Positions 43,811 to 54,085 of a stretch of 64,000 nucleotides of DNA are shown piece after piece. The position numbers were made by a program, and so were the translations under genes. Location: positions 1 through 64,000 of the forward strand of contig NZ_UYZZ01000002.1 of assembly GCF_900626095.1 (NCBI RefSeq), in the 5' to 3' direction. The DNA is from Clostridium rectalis (GTDB lineage: Bacteria; Bacillota; Clostridia; Clostridiales; Clostridiaceae). Every line of letters begins with the position of its first letter. Within the stretch, counting starts at the first letter, position 1. The notes under the pieces are model-generated. The model was given only the letters and a program-made list of their open reading frames with translations, searched no databases and had not been told where the DNA came from.

Positions 43811-44503
43811 CTAATTATTTAATTTATATCCAACTCCAAACACAGTTTCAATAATAGAATTCCCTTTAAATTCATCTAATTTTTTTCTTATCCTTTGTAT
43901 ATGAATATCTACAGTTCTAGTATCACCTAAGTATTCAAATCCCCAAACTTTATCTAAAAGTTGTGACCTAGAAAATACTCTCCCTTTATTTTCTGCTAAA
44001 AATATCAATAAATCAAATTCTTTTGGAGTAAATTCTAATTTATCCCTCCCTTTCATCACAACTCTTTCATCTTTATATATTTTTATATCCTTACCTATAG
44101 TAATATAATCCAAATCATTATTTTTAACACTTTGCTGTATAAGATCAATTCTCCTAAATATTGACCTTATTCTTACAAGTACTTCTCGCATATCAAAAGG
44201 TTTAGTTATGTAATCATCCGCTCCTAATTCAAGCCCCAAAACTTTATCAGTTATATCACATTTAGCTGTAATCATAACTATAGGAATATTTAATCTTTGA
44301 GTTATATTCCTGCATACATCAAATCCACTTATATCTGGTAACATTAAATCCAATATTATAAGATTTGGTTTAAAGCTTTCCGTAATTTCAATTCCTTCTT
44401 TACCATTATCAATACTTTTTACTATATATCCCTCTCGTTTTAATGAATAGCTCATTAAGTCTGCTATAGCTGACTCATCTTCTATTATAAGAATCTTTTT
44501 CAT
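43811..44503 (-). CDS. OmpR/PhoB-family response regulator
   Basis: 230 residues. Receiver (MKKILIIEDESAIADLMSYS, phospho-Asp in NLIILDLMLPDISGFDVC, KPFDMREVLVRI) and a winged-helix DNA-binding domain (LEFTPKEFDLLIFLAENKGR, VWGFEYLGDTRTVDIHIQRI). Partner of the adjacent kinase. The following genes in the same direction are the likely regulon: NAGPA glycosidase and two propeller proteins. Confidence 0.93.
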   Translation of the reverse strand: MKKILIIEDESAIADLMSYSLKREGYIVKSIDNGKEGIEITESFKPNLIILDLMLPDISGFDVCRNITQRLNIPIVMITAKCDITDKVLGLELGADDYITKPFDMREVLVRIRSIFRRIDLIQQSVKNNDLDYITIGKDIKIYKDERVVMKGRDKLEFTPKEFDLLIFLAENKGRVFSRSQLLDKVWGFEYLGDTRTVDIHIQRIRKKLDEFKGNSIIETVFGVGYKLNN

Positions 44504-44547
44504 ATTTTAAACCTCTTCCTTTTTTGTTTTCATATTTAATTTAAAAT

Positions 44548-44577
44548 AAAGAGACTTTGTTTTACCCTAGTCTCTTT
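44548..44577 (-). terminator. Terminator of the 74-residue membrane protein gene
   Basis: AAAGAGACT pairs with AGTCTCTTT over 12 bases, just after the stop. Confidence 0.7.
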
Positions 44578-44586
44578 AAACCAAAC

Positions 44587-44811
44587 TTATCTTTTCTTTT
44601 TATTAACATTATTTTTAATATTCTTTTTCTCTTTATCTTTTTCCTTTTTTTCAGCTCTTCCCATAGAAATCTGAAACCCTAGTACTGCTGCTGATACAAA
44701 AAAAATTCTTGATATAAATCCAGCTACATTACCACTTTTTAAATCTGTAAAATACCCCCATATAGCAGCTATTGTCATTGCACTTAAAGTAATCAATATT
44801 TTATTTTTCAT
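44587..44811 (-). CDS. Small membrane protein, unknown
   Basis: 74 residues. Two membrane helices (KILITLSAMTIAAIWGYF and FISRIFFVSAAVLGFQI) and a highly basic Lys-rich tail (EKKEKDKEKKNIKNNVNKKK). No recognised family. It stands upstream of the two-component operon but with its own terminator. Confidence 0.6.
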   Translation of the reverse strand: MKNKILITLSAMTIAAIWGYFTDLKSGNVAGFISRIFFVSAAVLGFQISMGRAEKKEKDKEKKNIKNNVNKKKR

Positions 44812-45136
44812 TTGTATTCCTCCACCTTATATAAATTACACAATAATATTATATATCTATAACAGAATATTTTGTAATCATTTTTTAATATATTAGTAAC
44901 CTATTTGTTAATATCTATAATACTATATAGTATATATTATATACATAAGATAAATAATTTGTTTTGAAAGTTAACAAACTTTATTTTAATTAATAGACAC
45001 CACAAACCCAAAAATTTTAAAGCTATTAAAGGTAAGGTATATCCTTACCGATTTTTTTATAAAGTTATTGCTAAGTTTCCTTTAGTTGTATATAATAAAT
45101 TTCGTTATATTAGTTACAACTATAAGGAGCGATTAA
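44812..45136 (+). other. Leader region of the MATE gene
   Basis: A hairpin GGTAAGG (45031-45037) with CCTTACC (45043-45049) followed by GATTTTTTT looks like an intrinsic terminator before the MATE gene; it could attenuate a leader. No known riboswitch consensus was recognised. The ribosome site is AAGGAG before ATG 45137. Confidence 0.45.
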
Positions 45137-46510
45137 ATGAACAGACAAAAACAACTAAGAACAGAAAACATAAACTCACTATTATTTAGATTCTCTATAC
45201 CTGCAATTATAGGTATGCTTGTAAATGCCTTTTATAATATAGTAGATAGAATTTTTATTGGGCATATTCCTAATGTAGGTTCTATGGCTATAACAGGAGT
45301 TGGACTTACCTTGCCAATAATGACTATAATTTTAGCCTTTGGTATGCTTATAGGAATAGGTTCTAGCGCCCTAGTTTCTATTAAGTTAGGGGAACAAAAG
45401 AAAGATGAGGCTGAAAATATATTAGGCAATGCCTTTGTATTATTATGTATTTTTACTATATTAGTATCTATTGTAGGCATAATATTCTTAGATCCTCTTT
45501 TAAAATCATTTGGTGCTAGTGAAGATACCTTTATATATGCTAAAGAATATGTAACCATTATATTAATAGGTGCTATAACTAATTCTCTCGGTTTTGGTTT
45601 AAATAGCATAATAAGAGCTGAAGGAAACCCTAAAGTAGCCATGCTTACTATGCTTCTTGGAGCAGTACTAAATACCATATTAGATCCTATTTTTATTAAT
45701 ATATTTAATATGGGAGTAAAAGGGGCTGCTTATGCCACTATAATATCTCAAACCGCTAACACAATTTGGGTTTTATATTATTTCACCGGTAAAAATAGCA
45801 GTTTAAAATTAAAAATAAAATATTTTAAACTAAATAAAAATATATTTATAGATATTATTTCTATTGGAATGGCTCCCTTCTTTATGGAATTAGCTTCTAG
45901 TATTGTAAATATAATATCAAATAATTCTTTAAAAATTTATGGAGGTGATTTAGCAATAGGGGCAATGGCAATAATAAATAGTATTTCTTTAGTATTTTTT
46001 ATGCCTATCTTTGGTATAAACCAAGGTGCTCAACCTATAATAGGTTACAACTATGGTGCTAAACAATATTCTCGAGTTAAAACCGCAATGAAGCTTTCAA
46101 TTAAGGCTGCCTGTGTAATTTGTTTATTAGGATTTTCCTTTATTGAATTTTTTCCAGAAACAATAATTAAAATTTTTAGTAAAGACCCCCAATTAATCCA
46201 AATAGCTTCCGAAGGAATTAGAATTTTTCTTGTGATGATGCCTATAATAGGATTTCAAATGATAAGTTCAAATTATTTTCAGTCCGTTGGTAAGGCTAAA
46301 ATTGCTACTTTCACTAGCCTTTTAAGACAAGTTATTATATTAATACCAATGCTTATAATTTTACCTAAACATTTCGGCCTACTAGGTGTATGGATGTCCG
46401 CACCTATTTCTGATTTATCTTCTGCTATAATCACAGGAGTTTTCCTATTTAAAGAGATGAAATGTTTGGATAAAAAAATAAATCTTACTTTTAAAGAAAC
46501 AGTTGCCTAA
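45137..46510 (+). CDS. MATE-family multidrug efflux protein
   Basis: 457 residues with twelve membrane helices in two similar halves: LLFRFSIPAIIGMLVNAFYN and the second-half GMAPFFMELASSIVNIISNN; GINQGAQPIIGYNYGAKQY lies between them. The family exports drugs or cations by Na+ or H+ exchange. It is convergent with the Nramp-like gene; a strong terminator separates them. Confidence 0.92.
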   Translation: MNRQKQLRTENINSLLFRFSIPAIIGMLVNAFYNIVDRIFIGHIPNVGSMAITGVGLTLPIMTIILAFGMLIGIGSSALVSIKLGEQKKDEAENILGNAFVLLCIFTILVSIVGIIFLDPLLKSFGASEDTFIYAKEYVTIILIGAITNSLGFGLNSIIRAEGNPKVAMLTMLLGAVLNTILDPIFINIFNMGVKGAAYATIISQTANTIWVLYYFTGKNSSLKLKIKYFKLNKNIFIDIISIGMAPFFMELASSIVNIISNNSLKIYGGDLAIGAMAIINSISLVFFMPIFGINQGAQPIIGYNYGAKQYSRVKTAMKLSIKAACVICLLGFSFIEFFPETIIKIFSKDPQLIQIASEGIRIFLVMMPIIGFQMISSNYFQSVGKAKIATFTSLLRQVIILIPMLIILPKHFGLLGVWMSAPISDLSSAIITGVFLFKEMKCLDKKINLTFKETVA

Positions 46511-46533
46511 GTTAAAGCTAACTAATACAAAAT

Positions 46534-46571
46534 GCCCCCTTTATAATAAACAGTTTTATTATAAAGGGGGC
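46534..46571. terminator. Bidirectional terminator, 17-bp perfect stem
   Basis: GCCCCCTTTATAATAAA pairs with its complement over a four-base loop between the convergent MATE and Nramp-like genes. Confidence 0.9.
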
Positions 46572-46592
46572 CATTTAAATAATGGTGGCTTT

Positions 46593-47831
46593 TTAACATA
46601 TTAGATTTAGTCCAGTATAAACGATCAAAAGTATAATTACTATTATTGATGCAGATATAGTAAACCATAATATTATATTTTGAACAGTATTATTTACATG
46701 TTCTCCCATTATTTCTTTATTATTTGAAACTATATATATATATATTAACATTATAGGTGTTAATAGCCCTACAATTTGTTGAGACATTATCACTATTTTA
46801 GTAAGTGGTAAATTAGGTATTAGAATAAATATAGCGCTTATTACTACAATAAAAGTAAATATTCCATAAAATATAGGAGCCTCTTTATAGGAGTTTTCCA
46901 TACCTCTTTCTATTCCAAAAGACTCACAAACAGCAGAAGTTGTTGAAAGTGGAGCTGTAACTCCAGCTGCAATAGATATAGCTAATAAAACTAAAGCAAA
47001 GATTATATTTAAATTTCCTCCAAGTAAATTATTAAGTACAGTAACTAAGCTTCTTATATTAAATACATTACCTTTTCCAAGTACTACAGCACTACAAACT
47101 AAAATAGAAAAAGATATTATAAAAGATATAAATGTTCCAAAATAAATATCAAATTTTTCATACTTATATTCATCTATATCCACTCCTCTTTCTACTACAC
47201 AGCTTTGTAAATATAATTGCATATGTGGAGGTATTGTAGCCCCTATCATTGCTATAATGGCTAAAATATATTTTCCTTGAAATAAAAAATGTGGGTAAAA
47301 TGTATGTTTAACTACCACTGACCAATTTACATTTGCTTTAAACATAGCAGCTACATAAGCAATTAAACCTATACTAAATATAAATAATATTTTTTCTACT
47401 TTATTATAATAACCCTTTACTACTACAAACCATATTATAATCAAAATTAATGGAATAGATATATATTGACTTACGCCTAATAATTTTAAAGCTATAGCTA
47501 TTCCTGCAAAATTTCCAATGCATACTGCAAAATTAGTTACAAATAATACTATTATAGCTAAAAAAGCAGGTCTTACACCATACCATTCCCTTATTAAATC
47601 TCCTAGTCCCTTTCCGGTTACCACAGCCATTCTTCCATTTGTTTCTTGTATTACTGATAAACTTATAAATAATAGCAACAGTACAAATAACATACTGTAT
47701 CCAAATTTTGCTCCCATAAAAGAGTATGTTATAATTTTTCCAGCATCGTTTCCTACATTTAATGTAATAAGTCCTGCAATCATTACACTTAATGCAAACC
47801 ATGTCTTATTCTTGTTTTTGGATTTTTTCAT
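46593..47831 (-). CDS. Nramp-related metal transporter, non-canonical binding motifs
   Basis: 412 residues, eleven membrane helices. TM1 has GNDAGKIITYS where canonical Nramps have DPGN, and TM6 has GATIPPHMQLY where canonical proteins have AxxMPH; the metal-binding Met is replaced by Pro. Nramp-related Mg2+ transporters (NRMT) show DAG-type TM1 motifs, so Mg2+ rather than Mn2+ transport is possible. GGGAGGGG precedes the ATG. No M-box is seen upstream. It is convergent with MATE. Confidence 0.8.
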   Translation of the reverse strand: MKKSKNKNKTWFALSVMIAGLITLNVGNDAGKIITYSFMGAKFGYSMLFVLLLLFISLSVIQETNGRMAVVTGKGLGDLIREWYGVRPAFLAIIVLFVTNFAVCIGNFAGIAIALKLLGVSQYISIPLILIIIWFVVVKGYYNKVEKILFIFSIGLIAYVAAMFKANVNWSVVVKHTFYPHFLFQGKYILAIIAMIGATIPPHMQLYLQSCVVERGVDIDEYKYEKFDIYFGTFISFIISFSILVCSAVVLGKGNVFNIRSLVTVLNNLLGGNLNIIFALVLLAISIAAGVTAPLSTTSAVCESFGIERGMENSYKEAPIFYGIFTFIVVISAIFILIPNLPLTKIVIMSQQIVGLLTPIMLIYIYIVSNNKEIMGEHVNNTVQNIILWFTISASIIVIILLIVYTGLNLIC

Positions 47832-47937
47832 AGTTAAACGAGCCCCTCCCTTAAGAAAATAACATTATTTTAGCATATATATCTAAATGATACTATAACC
47901 ATTATACTTTATGTACCTTAATTTAAGTTTAAATAAT

Positions 47938-47978
47938 AAAAAATAGGTATTTATTAATATCTATAATACCTATTTTTT
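47938..47978 (-). terminator. Terminator of the lipoprotein gene
   Basis: AAAAAATAGGTATT pairs with AATACCTATTTTTT over a 13-base loop, nine bases after the stop. Confidence 0.75.
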
Positions 47979-47986
47979 ATTACATA

Positions 47987-49525
47987 TTATTTAATTTCTA
48001 TAGCACTTGTACTTTTAATAGCTTTTTCCCATCTCTCCATATAATCACCTGTAGCCCATTCTGCCATAACAACGCTTTCTCCATTATTAATTGCTATTTT
48101 TTTAAGGGGCGTATTTGTTAGTACATTCTTTTCTACTCCATATACATATATATAGTTTTTATTTATAATAATTGCCAGATCTTTATTTGGAGATGCGTAA
48201 GCATCTACAGCATCAGGAACCCTTTCTTTTACATCATTCCATGAAAAATAAAAATCATCATAATTTATTATTTTACTAGTAGGTACCATATTTATATTAA
48301 AATCAGCATAAGTATAATCATATAAATTTTTACTTTGAAGCCTTCCTCTCATAATCCAATGTCCATTTTTTCTAATCATAGTGAAACTTTCCTCTTTCGG
48401 TATCTTTTCAAGTCTCTTGATTATATCATCATTTTGAGATGCTAAATATGCCTCTGCTGAATTATTTAAAGCTAATCTTCCATTTTCCTCTAGTATGTCT
48501 GATATTTTTACCCCTTTACTATCAGAAACTTTATCTGTAGGCAAAACCTTTAATACACTTTTACCACTAAAATCATCTTCATTACTTTTTTTACTTTCTA
48601 TACCAATATAATCATTTCCTATAAATAATATTTTTTTTATAGTATTTTCTTGGGAATTAACATTTAAAATAATTGAATCTTCTTTCCCATTTACTGGATA
48701 AGCAAAAATATTGTCTTTATATTTATCTCCCTGAATTTCTTCCCTTTTTACACCGATCCACCAAAATCCACTAATTCTCGGTGCAAATAAATTAGGTGTT
48801 TCTAAAATTGGATATAATTCCTTATTCATAGCGGAAATCCATATAGTTCTATAAAATACACTATTATATTTTTCTCCTAAATAATTACTGTAATCCATTG
48901 GGGTATTTGATCTCAATCCTATTAAAACCCCCGATCTATGGGTTTCATCATTTTTTTGAGAACTTTGTTTTTTGTGTTCATCTAATTTATTTATAATTTT
49001 CTTATTTATAATCTCTTCTGGATTATCTGAAACCTTTTTTAAAAAATAAAATATATTATCAACATACAATATTATTTCATTATCACTAACTTTTATAACA
49101 TCATAAAATAATTTACCTTCCGATGTAACAGAAATAACTTCTACATTCTTATTTGATATATCTAATTCCTCTAAATTTATTTTATATGTATAAAAGAAAT
49201 AATACTTGGCATCTACTTCTTTAATTTTATATTGAGCATCTTCACAGGTTTCATTTAAAAATACAGCATAATTTGATTTAAATGCTGCATGTTTACCTAT
49301 TAGTTCATCTGGATTTGTACCATTGTCATGAAATTTAATATTATCCTTATTAAATATTTTATATTTATAGATTTCCCATACCCCTGAAATAGGAATTAAT
49401 TCATTTAAGGGTGCTGTTATTTTACCTGTATTTGCCAATTTATTTAGTGAACATCCTTGTAATATTATACTGGGAAAAAATATAAAGCATAAAAATATAA
49501 CTATAATAATTTTATTTTTTTTCAT
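47987..49525 (-). CDS. Lipoprotein, third gene of a two-component operon
   Basis: 512 residues. The signal peptide ends in a lipobox (SIILQGCS), so the protein is lipid-anchored outside the membrane. The body has no recognised domain: strands and turns such as ISGFWWIGVKREEIQGDKYK, VPTSKIINYDDFYFSWNDVK and NPLAIIIN-like repeats suggest a propeller-like fold. ATG overlaps the kinase stop (ATGA). It may be the sensor partner of the kinase. Confidence 0.7.
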   Translation of the reverse strand: MKKNKIIIVIFLCFIFFPSIILQGCSLNKLANTGKITAPLNELIPISGVWEIYKYKIFNKDNIKFHDNGTNPDELIGKHAAFKSNYAVFLNETCEDAQYKIKEVDAKYYFFYTYKINLEELDISNKNVEVISVTSEGKLFYDVIKVSDNEIILYVDNIFYFLKKVSDNPEEIINKKIINKLDEHKKQSSQKNDETHRSGVLIGLRSNTPMDYSNYLGEKYNSVFYRTIWISAMNKELYPILETPNLFAPRISGFWWIGVKREEIQGDKYKDNIFAYPVNGKEDSIILNVNSQENTIKKILFIGNDYIGIESKKSNEDDFSGKSVLKVLPTDKVSDSKGVKISDILEENGRLALNNSAEAYLASQNDDIIKRLEKIPKEESFTMIRKNGHWIMRGRLQSKNLYDYTYADFNINMVPTSKIINYDDFYFSWNDVKERVPDAVDAYASPNKDLAIIINKNYIYVYGVEKNVLTNTPLKKIAINNGESVVMAEWATGDYMERWEKAIKSTSAIEIK

Positions 49526-50967
49526 ACTCTATCTCCTGTTAAATCTTTTCCATAAAATTTTTCCTTCTGAAATTCATTATATAAAGGTAAAATTATCTTT
49601 ACCGTAGTTCCTACATTAATACAACTATCTATAAAAAGCTTTCCTTCATGCATCTTAACTATTTCGTCACATATAGATAATCCTATACCATTTTGAGATT
49701 TGCTGCTCTTACCTTTATAAAATTTTTCTTTAACCTTTGGAATTTCCTGGCTGCTTATGCCACAACCATTATCTTCAACTGAAATAATCACCTTGTTTTC
49801 ACTTAAATTTGTAGACAGTTTAACTACTCTTTCCCCTGTGTCCTTTGTAAATTTAAATGCATTATCTAATATATTTATTAGTACTTGTTTTATTCTGTTA
49901 CTATCCATATAAATTTTTTTTATGGAATCATCATAGTCTACTACAAAATTTATATTTTCTCTTTTAGCTCTGGGGCCCATATAAGTTTGTATATACCCCA
50001 TTAAATTTTTAAAATCAATATATTCTTTCTTCAAAGATATTTTGCCGGATATGAGTTTAGAAAAATCAAGCAATTCCTCTACCATAGAAGATAATCTCTC
50101 ACTTTCATTTTCAATAATGGTAAGGCCGTCTCTTATAAGCTGCTTATCATTTAACTCATCATAATTTAAAGTAATAGCCCAGCCCTTTATTGCAGTTAAA
50201 GGGGTCCTTAACTCATGTGAAACAGAGGAGATAAATTCATTTTTTAGCTGTTCTTTCTTTAATATTTCTTCAGCCATATAATTCATTGTATCTGATAGAG
50301 TTCCTATTTCATCATCAAAAACCTTCTTATTTCTTTCTTGTAAATCTCCATTTGCCATTTTTTCTGCTGTTATAGTCAAAGACTTTATAGGGCCTATTAT
50401 GCTATTTGATAAAAATACGCTAAATATCCCAACTATAAATATGACTATAAAACCTATACTCAAAAACAATAAAGATACAACTACCACAGATTTATCCACT
50501 TCTTTTAAAGAACTTATATATCTTAAAATTCCAACAATCTTTCCATCAGATTTTAACGGATAAGAAATAGCCATAACCTTATATTTATCATAGGGCACGT
50601 TACCTATCCATTTACCTTTTTCTCCTTTTAAAGCTTTTTTAACATCAATTGTATTTATACTATCTTTAGGTTGCAATCCTATGGAGTCCATAAGCACTTT
50701 TCCATTAAGATCTAAAATCTCAACCTGGGCTTCCGTTTGTTTCCAAAACACGTCCACATTATCCATTACATTTTCATATAGTGAATTATTAGATAGGTAC
50801 TTTGAATAAAAATCAGTTGAAATTTTTATTTGATTTGTTAAAACCTCTTCTGTACTATCATAATAGTACTTTTTAACAAAGTTTATTAATATAACTTCAA
50901 AAGTCAATACACTAATAACAATGATAAGCATAAAATTTGTTATTAATCTTTTCTTTATACTTTTCAT
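49522..50967 (-). CDS. Sensor histidine kinase (second system)
   Basis: 481 residues. N-terminal helix, extracellular region about 30-170, second helix (VVVSLLFLSIGFIVIFIVGI), HAMP (IIGPIKSLTITAEKMANGD), HisKA (EFISSVSHELRTPLTAIKGW) and HATPase (NILDNAFKFTKDTGE, DNGCGISSQEI, NGIGLSICDEIVKMHEGKL). Located 21 bases after its regulator and overlapping the lipoprotein start. Confidence 0.92.
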   Translation of the reverse strand: MKSIKKRLITNFMLIIVISVLTFEVILINFVKKYYYDSTEEVLTNQIKISTDFYSKYLSNNSLYENVMDNVDVFWKQTEAQVEILDLNGKVLMDSIGLQPKDSINTIDVKKALKGEKGKWIGNVPYDKYKVMAISYPLKSDGKIVGILRYISSLKEVDKSVVVVSLLFLSIGFIVIFIVGIFSVFLSNSIIGPIKSLTITAEKMANGDLQERNKKVFDDEIGTLSDTMNYMAEEILKKEQLKNEFISSVSHELRTPLTAIKGWAITLNYDELNDKQLIRDGLTIIENESERLSSMVEELLDFSKLISGKISLKKEYIDFKNLMGYIQTYMGPRAKRENINFVVDYDDSIKKIYMDSNRIKQVLINILDNAFKFTKDTGERVVKLSTNLSENKVIISVEDNGCGISSQEIPKVKEKFYKGKSSKSQNGIGLSICDEIVKMHEGKLFIDSCINVGTTVKIILPLYNEFQKEKFYGKDLTGDRV

Positions 50968-50988
50968 AAATACTCTCCAAATATAATT

Positions 50989-51675
50989 TTATAATTTTTT
51001 CCATCTGTATCCTCTCCCCCATATAGTTTCTATATATATAGGATTAGATGGATTCTCTTCTACTTTTGCTCTTAATCTACGTATATTTACATCTACAATT
51101 TTAGAATCACCTACAAAATCATATCCCCATACAATATCTAAAAGCTCATCTCTACTAAAAGCCTTCCCTTCATTTTCTATAAATATTTTCATAAGCAAAT
51201 ATTCCTTTGGTGTCACATCTATTTCCTCATTATTTTTATATAATTTTTGCGCATAAGTATCAATTATGAAAGGACCACTTGATACTGTATCCTTATCGTC
51301 ATTCTTACTAAATTCAACTCTCCTGAGTAATGCTTTTACCCTTAATATTAATTCAGAAGGATTAAAGGGTTTTACCATGTAATCATCTGCGCCAAATTCT
51401 AATCCCATAATTTTATCCATATCTTGTCCTTTGGCGGTAAGCATTATTATACCTATATTAGGAAATTCCTTTCTTAACATCTCACATACTTTATAGCCAT
51501 CGATTCCTGGCAACATAACATCTAATATAGCAATACTTGGTTTCTCAATCTTCGCTTTTCTTATCCCCTCTTCTCCTGTTTCTGCCTCTATTACACTAAA
51601 ATTATTCCTTTTAAAATTGATTTTCAAAAAACCTCTTATACTACTTTCATCCTCTACTACTAATATTTTAATCAT
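50989..51675 (-). CDS. OmpR/PhoB-family response regulator (second system)
   Basis: 228 residues: receiver (MIKILVVEDESSIRGFLKIN, phospho-Asp in SIAILDVMLPGIDGYKV, KPFNPSELILRVKALLRR) and winged helix (TPKEYLLMKIFIENEGKAFS, VWGYDFVGDSKIVDVNIRRL). First gene of regulator-kinase-lipoprotein operon. Targets unknown; the CadA gene lies upstream. Confidence 0.93.
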   Translation of the reverse strand: MIKILVVEDESSIRGFLKINFKRNNFSVIEAETGEEGIRKAKIEKPSIAILDVMLPGIDGYKVCEMLRKEFPNIGIIMLTAKGQDMDKIMGLEFGADDYMVKPFNPSELILRVKALLRRVEFSKNDDKDTVSSGPFIIDTYAQKLYKNNEEIDVTPKEYLLMKIFIENEGKAFSRDELLDIVWGYDFVGDSKIVDVNIRRLRAKVEENPSNPIYIETIWGRGYRWKKL

Positions 51676-51825
51676 AACATAACCACCTTAACAATAATAT
51701 GATCTCTCATTTATTATAAACTATTTTATTTATATAAAAAAATATTAACTTATTATATAATACTCTTATTTTTATACTCATGAGTTACATTTACCTTAAA
51801 TTTTATTACAAAATGTTAACAAAAT

Positions 51826-51855
51826 AAAGCTGCTAACAATTTTGTTAACAGCTTT
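51826..51855 (-). terminator. Terminator of the cadA-like gene
   Basis: AAAGCTGCTAACAA pairs with TTGTTAACAGCTTT, with one mismatch, eight bases after the stop; an AT-rich T tail follows. Confidence 0.75.
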
Positions 51856-51862
51856 AAATATA

Positions 51863-54058
51863 TTATTTCTTTAATATTCTCATTGAATTTAATACTGCAA
51901 TTAGAGCTACTCCCACATCTGCAAAGACAGCCTCCCACATATTTGCTACTCCAAAAGCACCTAATATTAACACAATCAATTTTACTCCTAATGCAAATAT
52001 TATATTTTGCCATACTATTCTTCTTGTATTTTTAGACACATTTAAAGCTTCTACTATTTTTGATGGTTCATCATTCATTATCACTACATCAGATGCCTCT
52101 ATAGCAGCATCTGAACCTAGTCCTCCCATAGCTACACCAATATCTGCCCTTGCAAGAACAGGAGCATCATTTATTCCATCCCCTACAAATAATATTTTAC
52201 TTTCCTTTGATTTTTTACTATAAAGCTCTTCAAATTTTAATACCTTATCTTGAGGTAAAAGTTCATAATATACTTTATCTATTCCAAGTTCTTCGCCTAC
52301 CTTATTTGCAGCATATCTACTATCCCCTGTTAGCATACTAATATTATTAATACCTAATAACTTTAATCCCATTATTGCTTTTTTAGCATCATCTTTTACT
52401 TCATCAGATATAACTATATATCCTGCATAATATCCATCTAAAGCTACATGCACCACTGTACCTAATATTTTTTCTTTATTGTAATCAATATTTTCTCTTT
52501 CCATTAATTTACTATTTCCCAGGAATATCTTTTTATCCTTTACAATAGCTTCTATTCCAAAACCTGAAATTTCTTTATAATCTTTAATATAATTTTTATC
52601 AACAGCTTTACCATAATGTTTTACTATAGAGAGAGCTATAGGATGATTTGAATAGATTTCTCCCATAGCAGCTATTTCCAACAAAGTTTCTTTATCTATT
52701 TCATTATATGGCACTACTTCTGTAACAGTAAAAACCCCTTTAGTTAGAGTACCTGTTTTATCAAATATTATTGTATCTACATTATTTAAAGCCTCTAAAT
52801 AATTACTGCCTTTAACAAGTATCCCCTTTTTAGATGCAGCTCCTATCCCTCCAAAAAATCCCAATGGAATAGATATTACTAAAGCACAAGGACATGATAT
52901 AACTAAAAATATTAACGCCCTATAAAGCCAATCTGAAAATAAGGCATCTTTTATAACAAGTGGTGGTATTGTAGCTAAAATTACTGCTGTAATAACCACA
53001 GCTGGTGTATAATATCTGGCAAATTTTGTTATAAAATTCTCTGTATTAGACTTTTTATTGCTTGCATTTTCTACCAAATCAAATATTTTAGATACTGCGG
53101 ATTCTCCAAAACTCTTTGTTACCTTTATATTAATCAGTGAAGTTTTATTTATAAACCCAGATAAAATTTCGCTGTCTTTTTTTACTTTTCTTTGAACAGA
53201 TTCTCCTGTTAAAGCAGATGTATCTAAAAAGGATTCTCCCTCTATTACTATTCCATCTAAAGGTACTTTTTCACCAGGTTTTACTATTATTATATCTCCT
53301 ATATTTACTTCCTCTGGAGAAACCTTTTTTATCTCTCCATTTAACATTATATTAGCAAACTCAGGCTTTATATCCATAAGTTCTGCTATAGATTTTCTTG
53401 AACGATCCACCGCATATCCTTGAAACAATTCACCAACTTGGTAGAAAATCATAACAGATACAGCCTCTGGATATTCCCTTATCCCAAATGCTCCAAGAGT
53501 AGCTACTACCATAAGAAAATTTTCATCAAAAATCTCTCCTCTGAAAATATTTTTTATAGCTTTTAAAACTACGTCTCCACCTATAAGAATATATGCTACT
53601 ACATATAATACTATTTCATAAAAAGTATTTTGCATATTATAGGCAACTATTGAAAATATTGCTCCTATAATTAAAAATATAAATTTATTTTTCCCTTCTT
53701 TCCCATACTCATGAGTATTATTATGATTTTTATTGTGACTATAATCATGACAACTGCAACAATCATCATTACAATGATTATGCCTTTCAATAGCCTGCAC
53801 TTTTGTTAGTCTACTATAGTTCTTATTCTTTTCAATAACTCTTACATCTGGCTCCAGTTTTTTTATAATATCTTTACTTTTTAATAAAGCCTCTTCTCTA
53901 TAGCGTTCATTTTTTAAATTGATTATTAATGTTTTACTAACAAAATTTAAAGATGCTTCCTCCACAAAATCCAGTTTACTTACATTTTCCTCAATTTTAG
54001 ATGCACAATGAGCACATCCTAATCCATCTAAAATAAGTTCTAATTTATATAAATTCTC
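51863..54058 (-). CDS. CadA-like heavy-metal P1B ATPase (Cd2+/Zn2+/Pb2+ export)
   Basis: About 731 residues. An N-terminal HMA domain (LDGLGCAHCASKIEE) and a His/Cys-rich linker (HNHCNDDCCSCHDYSHNKNH), then TGES-type (TSALTGESVQRK), the metal motif SCPCALVISIPLGF, phosphorylation DKTGTLTKG, SNHPIAL and GDGINDAPVL. CPC with a His-rich linker points to divalent soft metals. ATG 54058 has GGAGG upstream. The promoter carries an ArsR-type palindrome, but no ArsR/CadC gene is adjacent. Confidence 0.92.
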   Translation of the reverse strand, partial: ENLYKLELILDGLGCAHCASKIEENVSKLDFVEEASLNFVSKTLIINLKNERYREEALLKSKDIIKKLEPDVRVIEKNKNYSRLTKVQAIERHNHCNDDCCSCHDYSHNKNHNNTHEYGKEGKNKFIFLIIGAIFSIVAYNMQNTFYEIVLYVVAYILIGGDVVLKAIKNIFRGEIFDENFLMVVATLGAFGIREYPEAVSVMIFYQVGELFQGYAVDRSRKSIAELMDIKPEFANIMLNGEIKKVSPEEVNIGDIIIVKPGEKVPLDGIVIEGESFLDTSALTGESVQRKVKKDSEILSGFINKTSLINIKVTKSFGESAVSKIFDLVENASNKKSNTENFITKFARYYTPAVVITAVILATIPPLVIKDALFSDWLYRALIFLVISCPCALVISIPLGFFGGIGAASKKGILVKGSNYLEALNNVDTIIFDKTGTLTKGVFTVTEVVPYNEIDKETLLEIAAMGEIYSNHPIALSIVKHYGKAVDKNYIKDYKEISGFGIEAIVKDKKIFLGNSKLMERENIDYNKEKILGTVVHVALDGYYAGYIVISDEVKDDAKKAIMGLKLLGINNISMLTGDSRYAANKVGEELGIDKVYYELLPQDKVLKFEELYSKKSKESKILFVGDGINDAPVLARADIGVAMGGLGSDAAIEASDVVIMNDEPSKIVEALNVSKNTRRIVWQNIIFALGVKLIVLILGAFGVANMWEAVFADVGVALIAVLNSMRILKK

Positions 54059-54085
54059 CATATCATTACCTCCATTCATATTTAT

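Noticed and set aside
46593-47862. M-box upstream of the Nramp-like gene
   Set aside because: None of the aptamer blocks seen at 56978 is present.
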